64,000 bases of DNA from Donghicola sp041224595 (GTDB lineage: Bacteria > Pseudomonadota > Alphaproteobacteria > Rhodobacterales > Rhodobacteraceae), in NCBI RefSeq assembly GCF_041224595.1, contig NZ_JBGFGN010000157.1:62001-126000 (forward strand). The letters are read 5' to 3'. A program made the position numbers and the translations under genes. Under the pieces are notes generated by a model that made no database searches, was not told where the DNA came from, and saw only the letters and a program-made list of their open reading frames with translations. Positions 17,055 through 25,640 of the stretch are shown piece by piece; the stretch's first letter is position 1, and the number at the start of each line of letters is the position of its first letter.

Positions 17055-18244
17055 ACGCGGTAGAACAGCGCTTTGAGGTAGCCGGTCTCTGCCAGTTGCG
17101 GCAGCAGGGGATGGTCAGGGCCCGCATAGCCAGTGTAGATCAGCTGACCGGTGCGCCCTGCCCGCCCTATACCGCGGGTACAGGCCCCACGGAACTTCGC
17201 CAGATCGGCGGCGTGGGAACAGGAACACAGGCCGATATAGCCGCCCTCTTTAACCAGCGGGGTCGCCAGTCGCGCCACACGTTCATAGGCCCGCAGACCC
17301 GCATCCAGCGCCTTTTTCGACGGGGCAAAGGCGGGCGGATCACAGATGACCACATCAAACTGCTCACCCTCTTCGGCCAGCGCTTCGAGCGTCGCAAAGG
17401 CATCGCCCTTGCGGGTCGCGAACCGGTCGCCAAAGCCCGACGCGGCAGCCCCCTGCGCTGCCAAGTCCAGCGCCGGAGCTGATCCATCCACAGCCAAAGC
17501 CGAGGTCGCACCGCCTGCCAGCATCGCCAGACCAAAGCCGCCCACGTGGCTGAACACGTCCAGCACGCGGCCGCCATTCGCCAGCTGCGCGGCAAAGGCG
17601 TGGTTGGGGCGCTGGTCGTAGAACAGGCCGGTTTTCTGCCCGCCCATCACGTCGGCCATATAGGTCGCGCCATTCATGGGTACGGGGATCGGTGCGTCTG
17701 GCGCAGTGCCAAGGGTCACCTCGGTCACCTCTTCCAGACCCTCGAGGGTGCGCGCACGGCCCGTCCCGTTCTTGATCACGGTGGTCATGCTGGTCACGTC
17801 CACCAGCGCCTGAGCCAGCTCGGCAAAGCGCACATCAGCCCACGCCGCGTTCGGCTGCACCACAGCCACATCCCCGAACCGGTCAATCACGACACCGGGC
17901 AGGCCATCGGCCTCGGCGTGGACCAAACGGTAGAACGGCTGATCGTATAGGCGCGCGCGATGCGAATAGGCGCGCTGAAGACGCGCGGTGAACCATGCCT
18001 GATCGATCGCAGTCTCAGTGTCGCGGTCCAGCATCCGTGCGATGATCCTGCTGTTCGGGTTCACGGTCACAAGGCCCAAAGGCTTGCGTTCGTTATCCTC
18101 GAGCACGGCCAGCGATCCGGCCTCCAGCTTGCGGGTCCGGCGGTCTGTCACCAGTTCGTTGTCATACACCCAAGGGAAGCCGTGGCGGATGGCGCGGGCT
18201 TCGGCATTGGGCTTCAGGCGGATTGTGGGGTATGCTTGGGTCAT
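17051..18244 (-). CDS. rlmI: RlmI-like rRNA cytosine-C5 methyltransferase
   Basis: A 397-residue SAM-dependent methyltransferase with an N-terminal PUA domain (about residues 1-90) and a Rossmann domain containing GGRVLDVFSHVGGFGLAML. The catalytic pocket is seen in ICDPPAFAPSKKAL and the nucleophile region LCSCSHAAD. The E. coli relative RlmI methylates C1962 of 23S rRNA; the same target is likely but not proven. It is divergent from edd, sharing a 128-base intergenic region, and translationally coupled to the PIN-domain gene downstream. Confidence 0.85.
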   Translation of the reverse strand: MTQAYPTIRLKPNAEARAIRHGFPWVYDNELVTDRRTRKLEAGSLAVLEDNERKPLGLVTVNPNSRIIARMLDRDTETAIDQAWFTARLQRAYSHRARLYDQPFYRLVHAEADGLPGVVIDRFGDVAVVQPNAAWADVRFAELAQALVDVTSMTTVIKNGTGRARTLEGLEEVTEVTLGTAPDAPIPVPMNGATYMADVMGGQKTGLFYDQRPNHAFAAQLANGGRVLDVFSHVGGFGLAMLAGGATSALAVDGSAPALDLAAQGAAASGFGDRFATRKGDAFATLEALAEEGEQFDVVICDPPAFAPSKKALDAGLRAYERVARLATPLVKEGGYIGLCSCSHAADLAKFRGACTRGIGRAGRTGQLIYTGYAGPDHPLLPQLAETGYLKALFYRV

Positions 18245-18314
18245 GTGCGCCCTCTACTCCGGTTCCAGTGCTGCGAAAAGATCAATCTGCACAAAGGTTT
18301 TACATCGCGCTTCT

Positions 18315-18328
18315 TGTTAGCGCTAACT
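18315..18328. promoter_or_regulatory. LacI/GntR-like operator before edd
   Basis: TGTTAGCGCTAACT contains the perfect 12-base palindrome GTTAGCGCTAAC, with the central CG typical of LacI-family operators. It overlaps a possible -35 (TTGTTA, 18314-18319), 17 bases from TATAGG (18337-18342), about 30 bases before the edd start. A repressor here would block edd-eda transcription. The regulator gene is not in the window. Confidence 0.6.
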
Positions 18329-18372
18329 TAATTTGATATAGGGCGCCCAACAGGACGCTACAGGAGCTACCC

Positions 18373-20178
18373 ATGCCCTTGAACAATACGATCCACGACG
18401 TCACCCAGCGCATCCGCGAACGCTCTGCAGACCGCCGTGCCAAGTACATGGACCAGATGAAGCGTGCCGCCGACCAAGGCCCAGCCCGCGCCCACCTGAC
18501 CTGCGGGAACCAAGCCCACGCTTATGCTGCCATGGGTGACGACAAAGCTTCTTTGGCCGAGGGCCGCGCGCCGAACATTGGTGTCGTGACCGCCTACAAC
18601 GACATGCTCTCCGCGCACCAACCCTACGAGCGTTACCCTGAACTGATCCGTCAGACCGCCCGCAAAGTCGGGGCAACTGCGCAGGTCGCAGGCGGCGTGC
18701 CTGCCATGTGTGATGGCGTGACCCAAGGCCAGACCGGCATGGAGCTCTCGCTCTTTTCGCGCGACGTTATCGCGTTGGCGTCCGGCGTGGCCCTGTCACA
18801 CAACACCTTTGACGCGGCACTTTACCTTGGCGTCTGTGACAAGATCGTCCCCGGTCTGATTATCGCCGCGGCCACCTTTGGCCACATCCCCGGCATTTTC
18901 CTGCCCGCCGGCCCAATGGTCAGCGGCCTGCCCAACGACGAAAAAGCCAAGGTGCGCCAGCAATTCGCCACCGGCGAAGTGGGCCGCGACAAGCTGATGG
19001 AAGCCGAGATGGCAAGCTATCACGGTCCGGGCACCTGCACTTTCTACGGCACGGCAAACACCAACCAGATGCTGATGGAGTTCATGGGTCTGCACATGCC
19101 GGGCAGTTCTTTTGTGAACCCGAACACGCCCCTGCGCGACGCCCTGACCGTCGCTGGCGTCGAACGCGCGGCAGCGATCACTCAACTGGGCAACGAATAT
19201 ACTCCGGTCTGTGACGTTCTGGACGAGCGCGCCTTTGTGAACGGGATCGTCGGCCTGATGGCAACCGGTGGCTCGACCAACCTCGTGCTGCACCTGCCCG
19301 CAATGGCCCGCGCGGCTGGGGTCGAACTGACGCTGGAAGATTTCGACCAACTGTCTTCGGTCGTCCCCCTGATGGCCAAAGTCTACCCGAATGGTCTGGC
19401 AGACGTGAACCACTTCCACGCGGCTGGTGGTCTTGGCTACATGATCGGCGAGCTGCTCGACAACGGCCTGCTGCATGACGACACCCAGACCATCGCCGGT
19501 CAGGGCCTGTCGCGCTACACCGAAGAGCCCAAGCTGATCGACGACAGTCTGACTTGGGTCGAAGGGCCCAAAGAGACCCAGAACGACAAAATCCTGCGCC
19601 CCGTCGAAACCGCCTTCCAACCCACTGGTGGCCTGAAGCAGCTGGCAGGCAACCTCGGCACCGGCATAATGAAGGTGTCTGCCGTTGCCCCCGAGCGTCA
19701 CATCATCGAGGCCAAAGCCCGCGTATTCCACGAGCAAGCTGATGTGCGCAAAGCCTTCCAAGCCGGCGAATTCACCGAAGACACCATCGTCGTCGTCCGC
19801 TTCCAAGGCCCGCAGGCCAACGGGATGCCGGAACTGCACAGCCTGACCCCGACCCTCGCTGTTCTGCAGGATCGCGGACTCAAGGTCGCGCTGGTCACCG
19901 ACGGCCGCATGTCCGGCGCTTCTGGCAAGGTACCTGCAGCGATCCACGTCAGCCCCGAAGCGTCTCTTGGCGGACCACTCGCCCGCGTCCGCGACGGCGA
20001 CCTGCTGCGCGTCGACGCCAAGACCGGCAAGATCGACTGCCTCGAAGCCGATTTCGACACACGCGAGGCCGTTGTCGCCGACCTGACCGCCAACAAGTCG
20101 GGCATCGGCCGCGAGCTTTTCGAAGCCTTCCGCCAAAACGTTGGCCTTGCGTCGAACGGCGCAGCGGTCATCGTCTGA
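18373..20178 (+). CDS. edd: 6-phosphogluconate dehydratase
   Basis: A 601-residue Fe-S enzyme that turns 6-phosphogluconate into 2-keto-3-deoxy-6-phosphogluconate (KDPG), the first committed step of the Entner-Doudoroff path. The cluster cysteines appear in GVPAMCDGVTQGQTGMELSL and in the later HGPGTCTFYGTANTNQM segment. The substrate and cluster region VTDGRMSGASGKVPAAIHV near the C-terminus is intact. Length is typical. AGGAG precedes the ATG. It is followed by eda after 127 bases that contain an inverted repeat, and is preceded by a palindromic operator. Confidence 0.97.
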   Translation: MPLNNTIHDVTQRIRERSADRRAKYMDQMKRAADQGPARAHLTCGNQAHAYAAMGDDKASLAEGRAPNIGVVTAYNDMLSAHQPYERYPELIRQTARKVGATAQVAGGVPAMCDGVTQGQTGMELSLFSRDVIALASGVALSHNTFDAALYLGVCDKIVPGLIIAAATFGHIPGIFLPAGPMVSGLPNDEKAKVRQQFATGEVGRDKLMEAEMASYHGPGTCTFYGTANTNQMLMEFMGLHMPGSSFVNPNTPLRDALTVAGVERAAAITQLGNEYTPVCDVLDERAFVNGIVGLMATGGSTNLVLHLPAMARAAGVELTLEDFDQLSSVVPLMAKVYPNGLADVNHFHAAGGLGYMIGELLDNGLLHDDTQTIAGQGLSRYTEEPKLIDDSLTWVEGPKETQNDKILRPVETAFQPTGGLKQLAGNLGTGIMKVSAVAPERHIIEAKARVFHEQADVRKAFQAGEFTEDTIVVVRFQGPQANGMPELHSLTPTLAVLQDRGLKVALVTDGRMSGASGKVPAAIHVSPEASLGGPLARVRDGDLLRVDAKTGKIDCLEADFDTREAVVADLTANKSGIGRELFEAFRQNVGLASNGAAVIV

Positions 20179-20206
20179 CACTGCCAACGTCTGCCGCTGG
20201 CGACAT

Positions 20207-20256
20207 GAGTATTTGGACAAAGCAGAAAGCCCTGTTTCTTTTTGCCCCAAATACTC
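20207..20256. repeat. Inverted repeat between edd and eda
   Basis: GAGTATTTGG and CCAAATACTC are perfect 10-base arms about 30 bases apart; the inner sequences (AAAGCAGAAA and TTTCTTTTTG) extend the pairing imperfectly. A related half-copy (CTTTTTGCCTGAAATACTC) occurs at about 26571-26589 after bpt. This resembles a dispersed intergenic element of Rhodobacteraceae genomes. In the edd-eda message it would form a long hairpin that may affect relative expression. Confidence 0.6.
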
Positions 20257-20305
20257 CCGCCGGAGGCACGCCACCCCAACCGATTTCGACCCAGAGGACC
20301 ATTCC

Positions 20306-20947
20306 ATGACCCCCGCAGAAGCCAGCGTTAAATCCCTCGAAATCTGCCGCAAGGCCCCTGTGATCCCTGTTCTGGTGATCGACGATCTGGCCCATGCACG
20401 CCCCTTGGCCGAGGCGCTGGTCAAGGGCGGCCTCCCCGTGCTCGAAGTCACCCTGCGCACCCCCGTTGCGCTAGATGCAATCCGCGAGATGGCGCAGGTC
20501 GAGGGCGGTATTGTTGGCGCAGGCACTTTGCTCACGCCCGCAGATGTCAAAGCCGCCAAGGAAGCAGGCGCTCTGTTCGGCGTGTCCCCCGGCGCGACAG
20601 ACATACTGTTGGACGCGTGCGAAGCGGCGGACCTACCCCTGCTGCCCGGCGCGGCGACCGCGTCCGAAGCGATGGCGCTGCTTGAGCGTGGCTACACCGT
20701 CCAGAAATTCTTCCCTGCCGAAGCTAACGGCGGCGCCAAAGCGCTGAAAGCCATCGGCGCGCCGATCCCTCAGGTCACGTTCTGCCCCACTGGCGGTGTC
20801 AGCCTGAAGAATGCGCCCGACTATCTGGGTCTGGCCAACACTGCTTGTGTTGGCGGCAGCTGGGTTGCCCCCAAAGATATGATGATCGCTGGGGACTGGG
20901 ACGGCATCGCAGCGCTCGCGCAAGAGGCCGCGCAGCTGCCACGATAG
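20306..20947 (+). CDS. eda: KDPG aldolase
   Basis: A 213-residue class I aldolase that cleaves KDPG into pyruvate and glyceraldehyde 3-phosphate, finishing the Entner-Doudoroff path. The general-base Glu lies in LPVLEVTLRT, GAGTLL is conserved, and the Schiff-base lysine is in YTVQKFFPAE. AGAGGA sits before the ATG at 20306, which decides the start; the longer open frame covers the intergenic repeat and is not aldolase-like. It is followed by a clear terminator. Confidence 0.96.
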   Translation: MTPAEASVKSLEICRKAPVIPVLVIDDLAHARPLAEALVKGGLPVLEVTLRTPVALDAIREMAQVEGGIVGAGTLLTPADVKAAKEAGALFGVSPGATDILLDACEAADLPLLPGAATASEAMALLERGYTVQKFFPAEANGGAKALKAIGAPIPQVTFCPTGGVSLKNAPDYLGLANTACVGGSWVAPKDMMIAGDWDGIAALAQEAAQLPR

Positions 20948-20967
20948 GGCACTCCCGAACAAAACAA

Positions 20968-20997
20968 AACGCGGTGCTCATCGGGCGCCGCGTTTTT
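20968..20997 (+). terminator. Intrinsic terminator after eda
   Basis: AACGCGGTGC and GCGCCGCGTT form a 10-pair stem (one wobble) with loop TCATCGG, followed by TTTTT. It starts 20 bases after the eda stop codon. Confidence 0.88.
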
Positions 20998-21010
20998 CTA
21001 TGTCCAAAGC

Positions 21011-21280
21011 TCAGTCGCGTGGACGCGACCGCCATCCCCCGCGCCTTTTGGGCCTGTCAGAGGTCGCGAGTCCTTCTTTCAGCACTGTGGTCATCGGGTG
21101 CTGTGCCTCCTGACCATACCTCTCCAACAGCTGGCCGATCACCTGTTGCAGATCATCCGTCGGCACGCTGAGCGCCCAATCCAGAAAAATGCTACGGCAT
21201 TCGGCCAGTGTGATCCCGTCAATCCTGTAGGCCTCACGGATCAGGCCTTTGGGGTCATTGGGATCCTTCTCGGTGGTCAT
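21011..21280 (-). CDS. Conserved hypothetical, coupled to glnE
   Basis: An 89-residue soluble protein with an acidic N-terminus, a helical middle (LIREAYRIDGITLAECRSI and LQQVIGQLLERYG) and a basic tail ending GGWRSRPRD. The ATG overlaps the glnE stop codon as ATGA, which fixes this start. I do not recognise a domain. Translational coupling to the glutamine synthetase adenylyltransferase suggests a link to nitrogen control, but nothing in the sequence proves it. Confidence 0.7.
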   Translation of the reverse strand: MTTEKDPNDPKGLIREAYRIDGITLAECRSIFLDWALSVPTDDLQQVIGQLLERYGQEAQHPMTTVLKEGLATSDRPKRRGGWRSRPRD

Positions 21281-24072
21281 GCGGGGGCGTCCTTTGCGCG
21301 TGCGGCCAAGACCGCGTCGATGTGTTCTGCTGCAGTGACATAGCCCTCGGACAACCGCTGTTCCAGTTGCGGCATATTTTGGCAATCACAGACGCTGAGC
21401 AGAAATTGTTCGCCCCCGCTGCCGATCTTAGCCGGCTCCAATCGACCATCCCCCAAGAGCCGCGTGGCGACCTGCACCTGCCACAGCTGGCGATAGATCT
21501 GACACAACGCCCGAGCCTCTGCATCAGTCATCCAACCCAAGGAGCAGGCGGCGGTCAAACCGTCCGCCACACTGCGATTGGCCTGCCCGGAGAGCAACGT
21601 TGCCGCTTGGGCAAAGAGTTCGATGTCCTGCATCCGGCCATCACCTACCTTGACGTCCCACAGGCTGGCAGGAGTTTTCGCAGCCCTGATCCGTGCGCGC
21701 ATGTCAGCCACATCCCGCAAAACGGCGCCTTCGTCCCGTTCTTTGGCGATCAGCTCTTGGCGGAATGCTTCGATATCCTCGGACAATCCTGCACCACCGA
21801 CGACCACCGCCGCGCGGGTCAGAGCCAGATGCTCCCATGTCCAAGCCTCGGTTTTCTGATAGATCTGGAAGGCGTCCCAACTGGTCGCCACCGGCCCCTG
21901 ATTGCCCGAGGGCCGCAGGCGCATGTCCATCTCGTATAGACGCCCTTCGGACATCGGCGCGGTCATCGCGGTCACCAAAGCCTGTGTCAGGCGGGCAAAA
22001 TAGGTCCGAACGTGCAACGGCCGCTTGCCCGTCGACTCCTCGGCGCCTTCGGGATCGTAAATGACAATGACGTCCAGATCCGAAGTCGCCGTCTGCATGC
22101 AAGCGCCAAGGCTGCCCATGCCCAGAACCGCCGCGCCGCGACCGGGCGCAGGACCGTGCTTGCGGGCAAACTCTGTCTGTACGGCGGGGAACAGTCCCGC
22201 CAAGGTCGCTGCAGCAAGGTCAGCATATTCGTGGCCCGCCTCTTCGGCTGAGATAAGCCCGCGCAACAGGTGCACACCAATTCGGAAATGCCATTCCTTG
22301 GTCCAGCGGCGTGTGTCGTCCAGTTGCCGCTCGTAGTCCCCCTCTGCCGCTTGCAGGCGCGACGTCAGCTCTTGGCTCAGCGCCTCCCGCCCGGGCCAAG
22401 GATCAAAGAAACTGCCGCCGATCACCCCGTCCAGCACACCTGCGTTGCGCGACAGATACCGTGCCAAAGCTTGCGCTGTGCTGGCGATGTCGACGATCAG
22501 ATCAACCAGATGCGGATTGGCCTCGAACAGCGAAAAGAGCTGCACGCCCGCAGGAAGGCCGGACAGAAATCCGTCAAAGGCAATCAAAGCCTCGTCAGGC
22601 TTCGGAGAGGCACTGAGCTTGGTCAGAATTTCGGGCTTCAATCGCTCAAAAATCTCGACCGCGCGTGCGGAGCGCAAGGCTGGGTATGTTTTCCAGCGCT
22701 CCACGATCTCGTGGTCCAGCGTCGCGGCCTCTTCACAGGGTTTGGATGGCGCGTCGGGGGCAAAGAAATCTTCGGTGAGATCATGGACGGCAGAAAGCCT
22801 CTCTCGCAACTCTTGCTCCAGCGCGGGTGTGTCCATGTCCATCATCGCCGCGATCCGGTCCAGCTCTTCGGGCGCCGTCGGCAAAGTATGGGTTTGTGCG
22901 TCGTTCACCATCTGCAAACGGTGTTCGACCTCTCGGTGAAAGCGATAGTGGCTTGTCAGGGTGTCCGCCACATCGGGGATGATCCACCCCTTCTGGGCCA
23001 GCACCTGTAGGCCTGGCACTGTGCCACGAACGCGCAGCTCGGGATCACGCCCACCGGCGATCAACTGGCGCGTTTGGGTAAAGAACTCGATCTCGCGAAT
23101 ACCGCCGCGTCCAAGCTTCATATTGTGGCCAGGCAGGCTGACAGGACCGTGCAGACCTTTGTGGTTGCGGATCGCCAGACGCATATCGTGCGCGTCCTGA
23201 ATGGCCGCAAAGTCCAAATGCTTGCGCCAGACAAACGGGGTCAAGGTTTTCAAGAACTCGAGCCCGGCGTCGATATCGCCCGCGCAAGGGTAAGCCTTGA
23301 TATAAGCAGCGCGCTCCCACGTGCGGCCTAGGCTTTCGTAATACCGTTCTGCGGCCTCCATCGGCATGCACACCGGCGTCACACCCGAATCGGGGCGCAA
23401 ACGCAGGTCGGTGCGAAAGACATAGCCATCCGCCGTATTGTCCGAGAGCATTGCACACATTTTGCGCGTGGCGCGGATCAGCGCCGCGCGGGCGTCAAGG
23501 TAGTCATCACGGGTGTACTTTGTCTCGTCGAACAGACAGATCAAGTCGATGTCAGAGCTGTAGTTCAGCTCTCCGGCGCCCATCTTGCCCATGGCCAGCG
23601 CCACCATGCCACCCGCCAGTTCCACGTCATCCTCGGTCATGCCGGGCAATTTTCCCCGCCGGATTTCGGCGCCGACGCAGGTTGTCATCGCCAAATGGGT
23701 CGCCAGGCCAGCAAAGTCCGTCAGCGCACCCGTCACCTCTTCGAGCGTCCAAACACCCCCTAGATCCGCAAGCGCAGTCAGCAGCGCCACCCGCCGTTTG
23801 CCTTGCCTCAGGGCCCCTGCCCGTTGATCGGGCGCGGTTGCCCTTAGCCGATCGAACACTGCGGCCAGTGCACCTTCTGGGTCTGACACAGCCTCCGCAA
23901 TCCAATCGGTTTCCTTCGCCAGAAGGCCGCGCAGATATGGGCTGCACCCGGCAGTCCCTTCGATCAGGGCGCGGGTCTCTGGCGGCAACATCGGGAACAG
24001 AGCAGCCCCTTCGGCCCCACGTTCGGGATTGAAGGGGCGCGGCGTGCGGGTCATACGGGATGCGAATGTCAT
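21277..24072 (-). CDS. glnE: Bifunctional glutamine synthetase adenylyl transferase/removase
   Basis: About 931 residues with two nucleotidyltransferase domains that adenylylate and de-adenylylate glutamine synthetase in response to PII and glutamine. The N-terminal domain shows GELNYSSDIDLICLFDE (G-S-x-D-x-D) and the C-terminal one SLGACMQTATSDLDVIVIYDPE, each followed by a helical PII-uridylyltransferase-type domain. I chose ATG 24072; the frame is open to a TTG at 24108, and a further ATG lies at 24054. No good ribosome-binding site marks any of them. It is divergent from the YbaK gene and coupled to an 89-residue protein. Confidence 0.95.
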   Translation of the reverse strand: MTFASRMTRTPRPFNPERGAEGAALFPMLPPETRALIEGTAGCSPYLRGLLAKETDWIAEAVSDPEGALAAVFDRLRATAPDQRAGALRQGKRRVALLTALADLGGVWTLEEVTGALTDFAGLATHLAMTTCVGAEIRRGKLPGMTEDDVELAGGMVALAMGKMGAGELNYSSDIDLICLFDETKYTRDDYLDARAALIRATRKMCAMLSDNTADGYVFRTDLRLRPDSGVTPVCMPMEAAERYYESLGRTWERAAYIKAYPCAGDIDAGLEFLKTLTPFVWRKHLDFAAIQDAHDMRLAIRNHKGLHGPVSLPGHNMKLGRGGIREIEFFTQTRQLIAGGRDPELRVRGTVPGLQVLAQKGWIIPDVADTLTSHYRFHREVEHRLQMVNDAQTHTLPTAPEELDRIAAMMDMDTPALEQELRERLSAVHDLTEDFFAPDAPSKPCEEAATLDHEIVERWKTYPALRSARAVEIFERLKPEILTKLSASPKPDEALIAFDGFLSGLPAGVQLFSLFEANPHLVDLIVDIASTAQALARYLSRNAGVLDGVIGGSFFDPWPGREALSQELTSRLQAAEGDYERQLDDTRRWTKEWHFRIGVHLLRGLISAEEAGHEYADLAAATLAGLFPAVQTEFARKHGPAPGRGAAVLGMGSLGACMQTATSDLDVIVIYDPEGAEESTGKRPLHVRTYFARLTQALVTAMTAPMSEGRLYEMDMRLRPSGNQGPVATSWDAFQIYQKTEAWTWEHLALTRAAVVVGGAGLSEDIEAFRQELIAKERDEGAVLRDVADMRARIRAAKTPASLWDVKVGDGRMQDIELFAQAATLLSGQANRSVADGLTAACSLGWMTDAEARALCQIYRQLWQVQVATRLLGDGRLEPAKIGSGGEQFLLSVCDCQNMPQLEQRLSEGYVTAAEHIDAVLAARAKDAPA

Positions 24073-24140
24073 GAGCGCATGTTTGGGTCTGCCTGAACAC
24101 CGCGTCAATGGCCCAGATCAAATCCCGAAAGGAGCCCGAA

Positions 24141-24608
24141 ATGAGCAAGAGTCTGAAGCGTGTCCGCCAAGCCCTGATCGACGCCGGTTTCGAGCCTGAA
24201 ATTCTGGAAATGGGCGAGACACGCACCGCGCAGCAGGCCGCAGACGCTGCAAACTGCCATGTCGATCAAATCGCGAAATCCATCATCTTTCGCGGGGAAA
24301 CCAGCGGAGAGGCGATCCTCTTTTTGACCGCTGGGGGCAACAAAGTCTGCGCGGACAAGGCGAGCGCACTGGCCGGAGAACCTTTGGGCAAGGCGGATGC
24401 TGCCTTGATCCGCAGCCAGACCGGCTTTGCCATCGGGGGCGTTTCGCCTGTTGGACACCTCAACCCGATCCGCGCGTTTTTGGACCCGCGACTCCTAGAA
24501 TTTAGTGAAATCTGGGCCGCTGCGGGCACCCCAAGGCACATATTTGCCCTAAAGCCGCAGGAATTATTACCCATAAGCGGCGCGCAAACTGCTGATTTCA
24601 CGGCCTAA
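24141..24608 (+). CDS. YbaK/ProX-type aminoacyl-tRNA deacylase
   Basis: A 155-residue YbaK/EbsC-fold protein. The family removes wrong amino acids from tRNA in trans. Conserved positions include KSIIFRG with its Lys, TAGGNKVCADKA, and GFAIGGVSPVGH with the glycine-rich GGVSP loop. AAAGGAG lies 6 bases before the ATG at 24141, which sets the start. It is divergent from glnE by 68 bases. Whether it acts on Cys-tRNA-Pro or Ala-tRNA-Pro cannot be told. The next gene downstream is preceded by two palindromes. Confidence 0.87.
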   Translation: MSKSLKRVRQALIDAGFEPEILEMGETRTAQQAADAANCHVDQIAKSIIFRGETSGEAILFLTAGGNKVCADKASALAGEPLGKADAALIRSQTGFAIGGVSPVGHLNPIRAFLDPRLLEFSEIWAAAGTPRHIFALKPQELLPISGAQTADFTA

Positions 24609-24615
24609 TCCAAAT

Positions 24616-24636
24616 AATGTAAAAAGTTTTCACATT
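24616..24636. promoter_or_regulatory. Palindrome, copy 1, before DUF2852
   Basis: AATGTAAA, 5 bases, TTCACATT: an 8-5-8 inverted repeat with one mismatch at the centre-proximal side, 8 bases after the YbaK stop codon. It matches the second copy at 24675-24695 in both arm sequence and spacing; the two centres are 59 bases apart. This looks like a pair of binding sites for one dimeric regulator. Confidence 0.55.
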
Positions 24637-24674
24637 GCCTCTTGTATTGGGCCGGCTCCATCACGATCTGTTGT

Positions 24675-24695
24675 AATGTGAAAAGCATTCACATT
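24675..24695. promoter_or_regulatory. Palindrome, copy 2, before DUF2852
   Basis: AATGTGAA, 5 bases (AAGCA), TTCACATT: a perfect 8-5-8 inverted repeat ending 20 bases before the ATG of the DUF2852 gene. Its position fits repression at the transcription start. I do not recognise the motif as a named regulator site. Confidence 0.6.
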
Positions 24696-24715
24696 CACCC
24701 TAAACGGAGCACTTC

Positions 24716-25123
24716 ATGTCTACTTTTGCAGATCCAATACCCCAAGAAGCCCGCGGCTGGTTCGCCCGCGCTGAAGCCTGGCTCGATGCCAGAGGCAAAG
24801 GCGCATGGATCGCTGCGATGGTCCTGTCCTTCATCTTTTTCTGGCCTGTCGGTCTCGCGCTGCTGGCCTACATGATCTGGAGCAAAAAAATGTTCAAATC
24901 GTCCTGCTGTGCAAAACGTCGTTTTGGCCACAACACCCGCTCGTCCGGCAACACTGCCTTTGACGCCTACAAGGCCGACACCCTGCGCCGTCTCGAAGAC
25001 GAGCAGATCGCCTTTGAAAGCTTCCTTGAGCGTCTGCGCGACGCCAAAGACAAGGCAGAGTTCGACCGCTTTATGGATGAACGCGGCAAGTCCGGCACCG
25101 AAGCCGAGACACAGAACGCCTAA
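24716..25123 (+). CDS. DUF2852 membrane protein
   Basis: A 135-residue protein of the DUF2852 family. One or two hydrophobic stretches cover about residues 29-54 (WIAAMVLSFIFFWPVGLALL), followed by a basic Cys-containing segment (KKMFKSSCCAKRR) and a C-terminal charged helical region (ADTLRRLEDEQIAFESFLERL). Function is unknown. The gene has its own control region with two copies of an AATGTGAA-type palindrome, the second ending just before the ATG. The RDD-family gene follows by 70 bases and may be co-transcribed. Confidence 0.8.
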   Translation: MSTFADPIPQEARGWFARAEAWLDARGKGAWIAAMVLSFIFFWPVGLALLAYMIWSKKMFKSSCCAKRRFGHNTRSSGNTAFDAYKADTLRRLEDEQIAFESFLERLRDAKDKAEFDRFMDERGKSGTEAETQNA

Positions 25124-25193
25124 TCCATTACCATGGGCCCGCCCGCTCCGGCGGGCCCCGACCCAGACCTAATCCGAAACCGGCACCAAACAC

Positions 25194-25640
25194 ATGAGCT
25201 ATTCAGACATCTTGCCCGACCCCGACCGCCACGAAGAACTTTATGCGGACACCCCGACCAAGCGCCTGTTGGCGTGGCTGGTGGATCTGGTGATCGTTGC
25301 CGTCCTATGCGCGTTGATCCTGCCCTTTACATTTTTCACCGGGATCTTCTTCTTTCCCGTGATGATGATGGTGATCGGTTTTGCGTATCGCGTCATCACT
25401 CTGGCCCGCGGATCCGCCACGTGGGGCATGCGCCTGATGTCGATGGAATTGCGGACCCTGCAGGGCCAAAAGTTTGACCTGCCCACCGCCTTTTTGCACA
25501 CGCTCGGATACTCTGTATCGTTTGCCGTCTTTCCGCTGCAGATCGTATCCATTGTGCTGATGCTGACCTCATCACGTCGCCAAGGTCTTACCGACCATAT
25601 CATGGGCACCGTTCCAATGAACAAGACGACGCTATACTGA
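25194..25640 (+). CDS. RDD-family membrane protein
   Basis: A 148-residue inner-membrane protein with an RDD-type domain: the Arg near the first span (TKRLLAWLVDLVIVAVLCALIL) with its Asp, a second span (FFFPVMMMVIGFAYRVITLA), and GSATWGMRLMSMELRT before a third span. RDD proteins include some proposed ion or lipid transporters, but most are uncharacterised. It follows the DUF2852 gene by 70 bases. Two hairpins begin at its stop codon. Confidence 0.85.
   Translation: MSYSDILPDPDRHEELYADTPTKRLLAWLVDLVIVAVLCALILPFTFFTGIFFFPVMMMVIGFAYRVITLARGSATWGMRLMSMELRTLQGQKFDLPTAFLHTLGYSVSFAVFPLQIVSIVLMLTSSRRQGLTDHIMGTVPMNKTTLY

Noticed and set aside
18796..20604. A 602-codon open frame on the minus strand opposite edd and eda
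   Set aside because: Edd is certain on the other strand; the frame shows no domain and crosses the edd-eda boundary.
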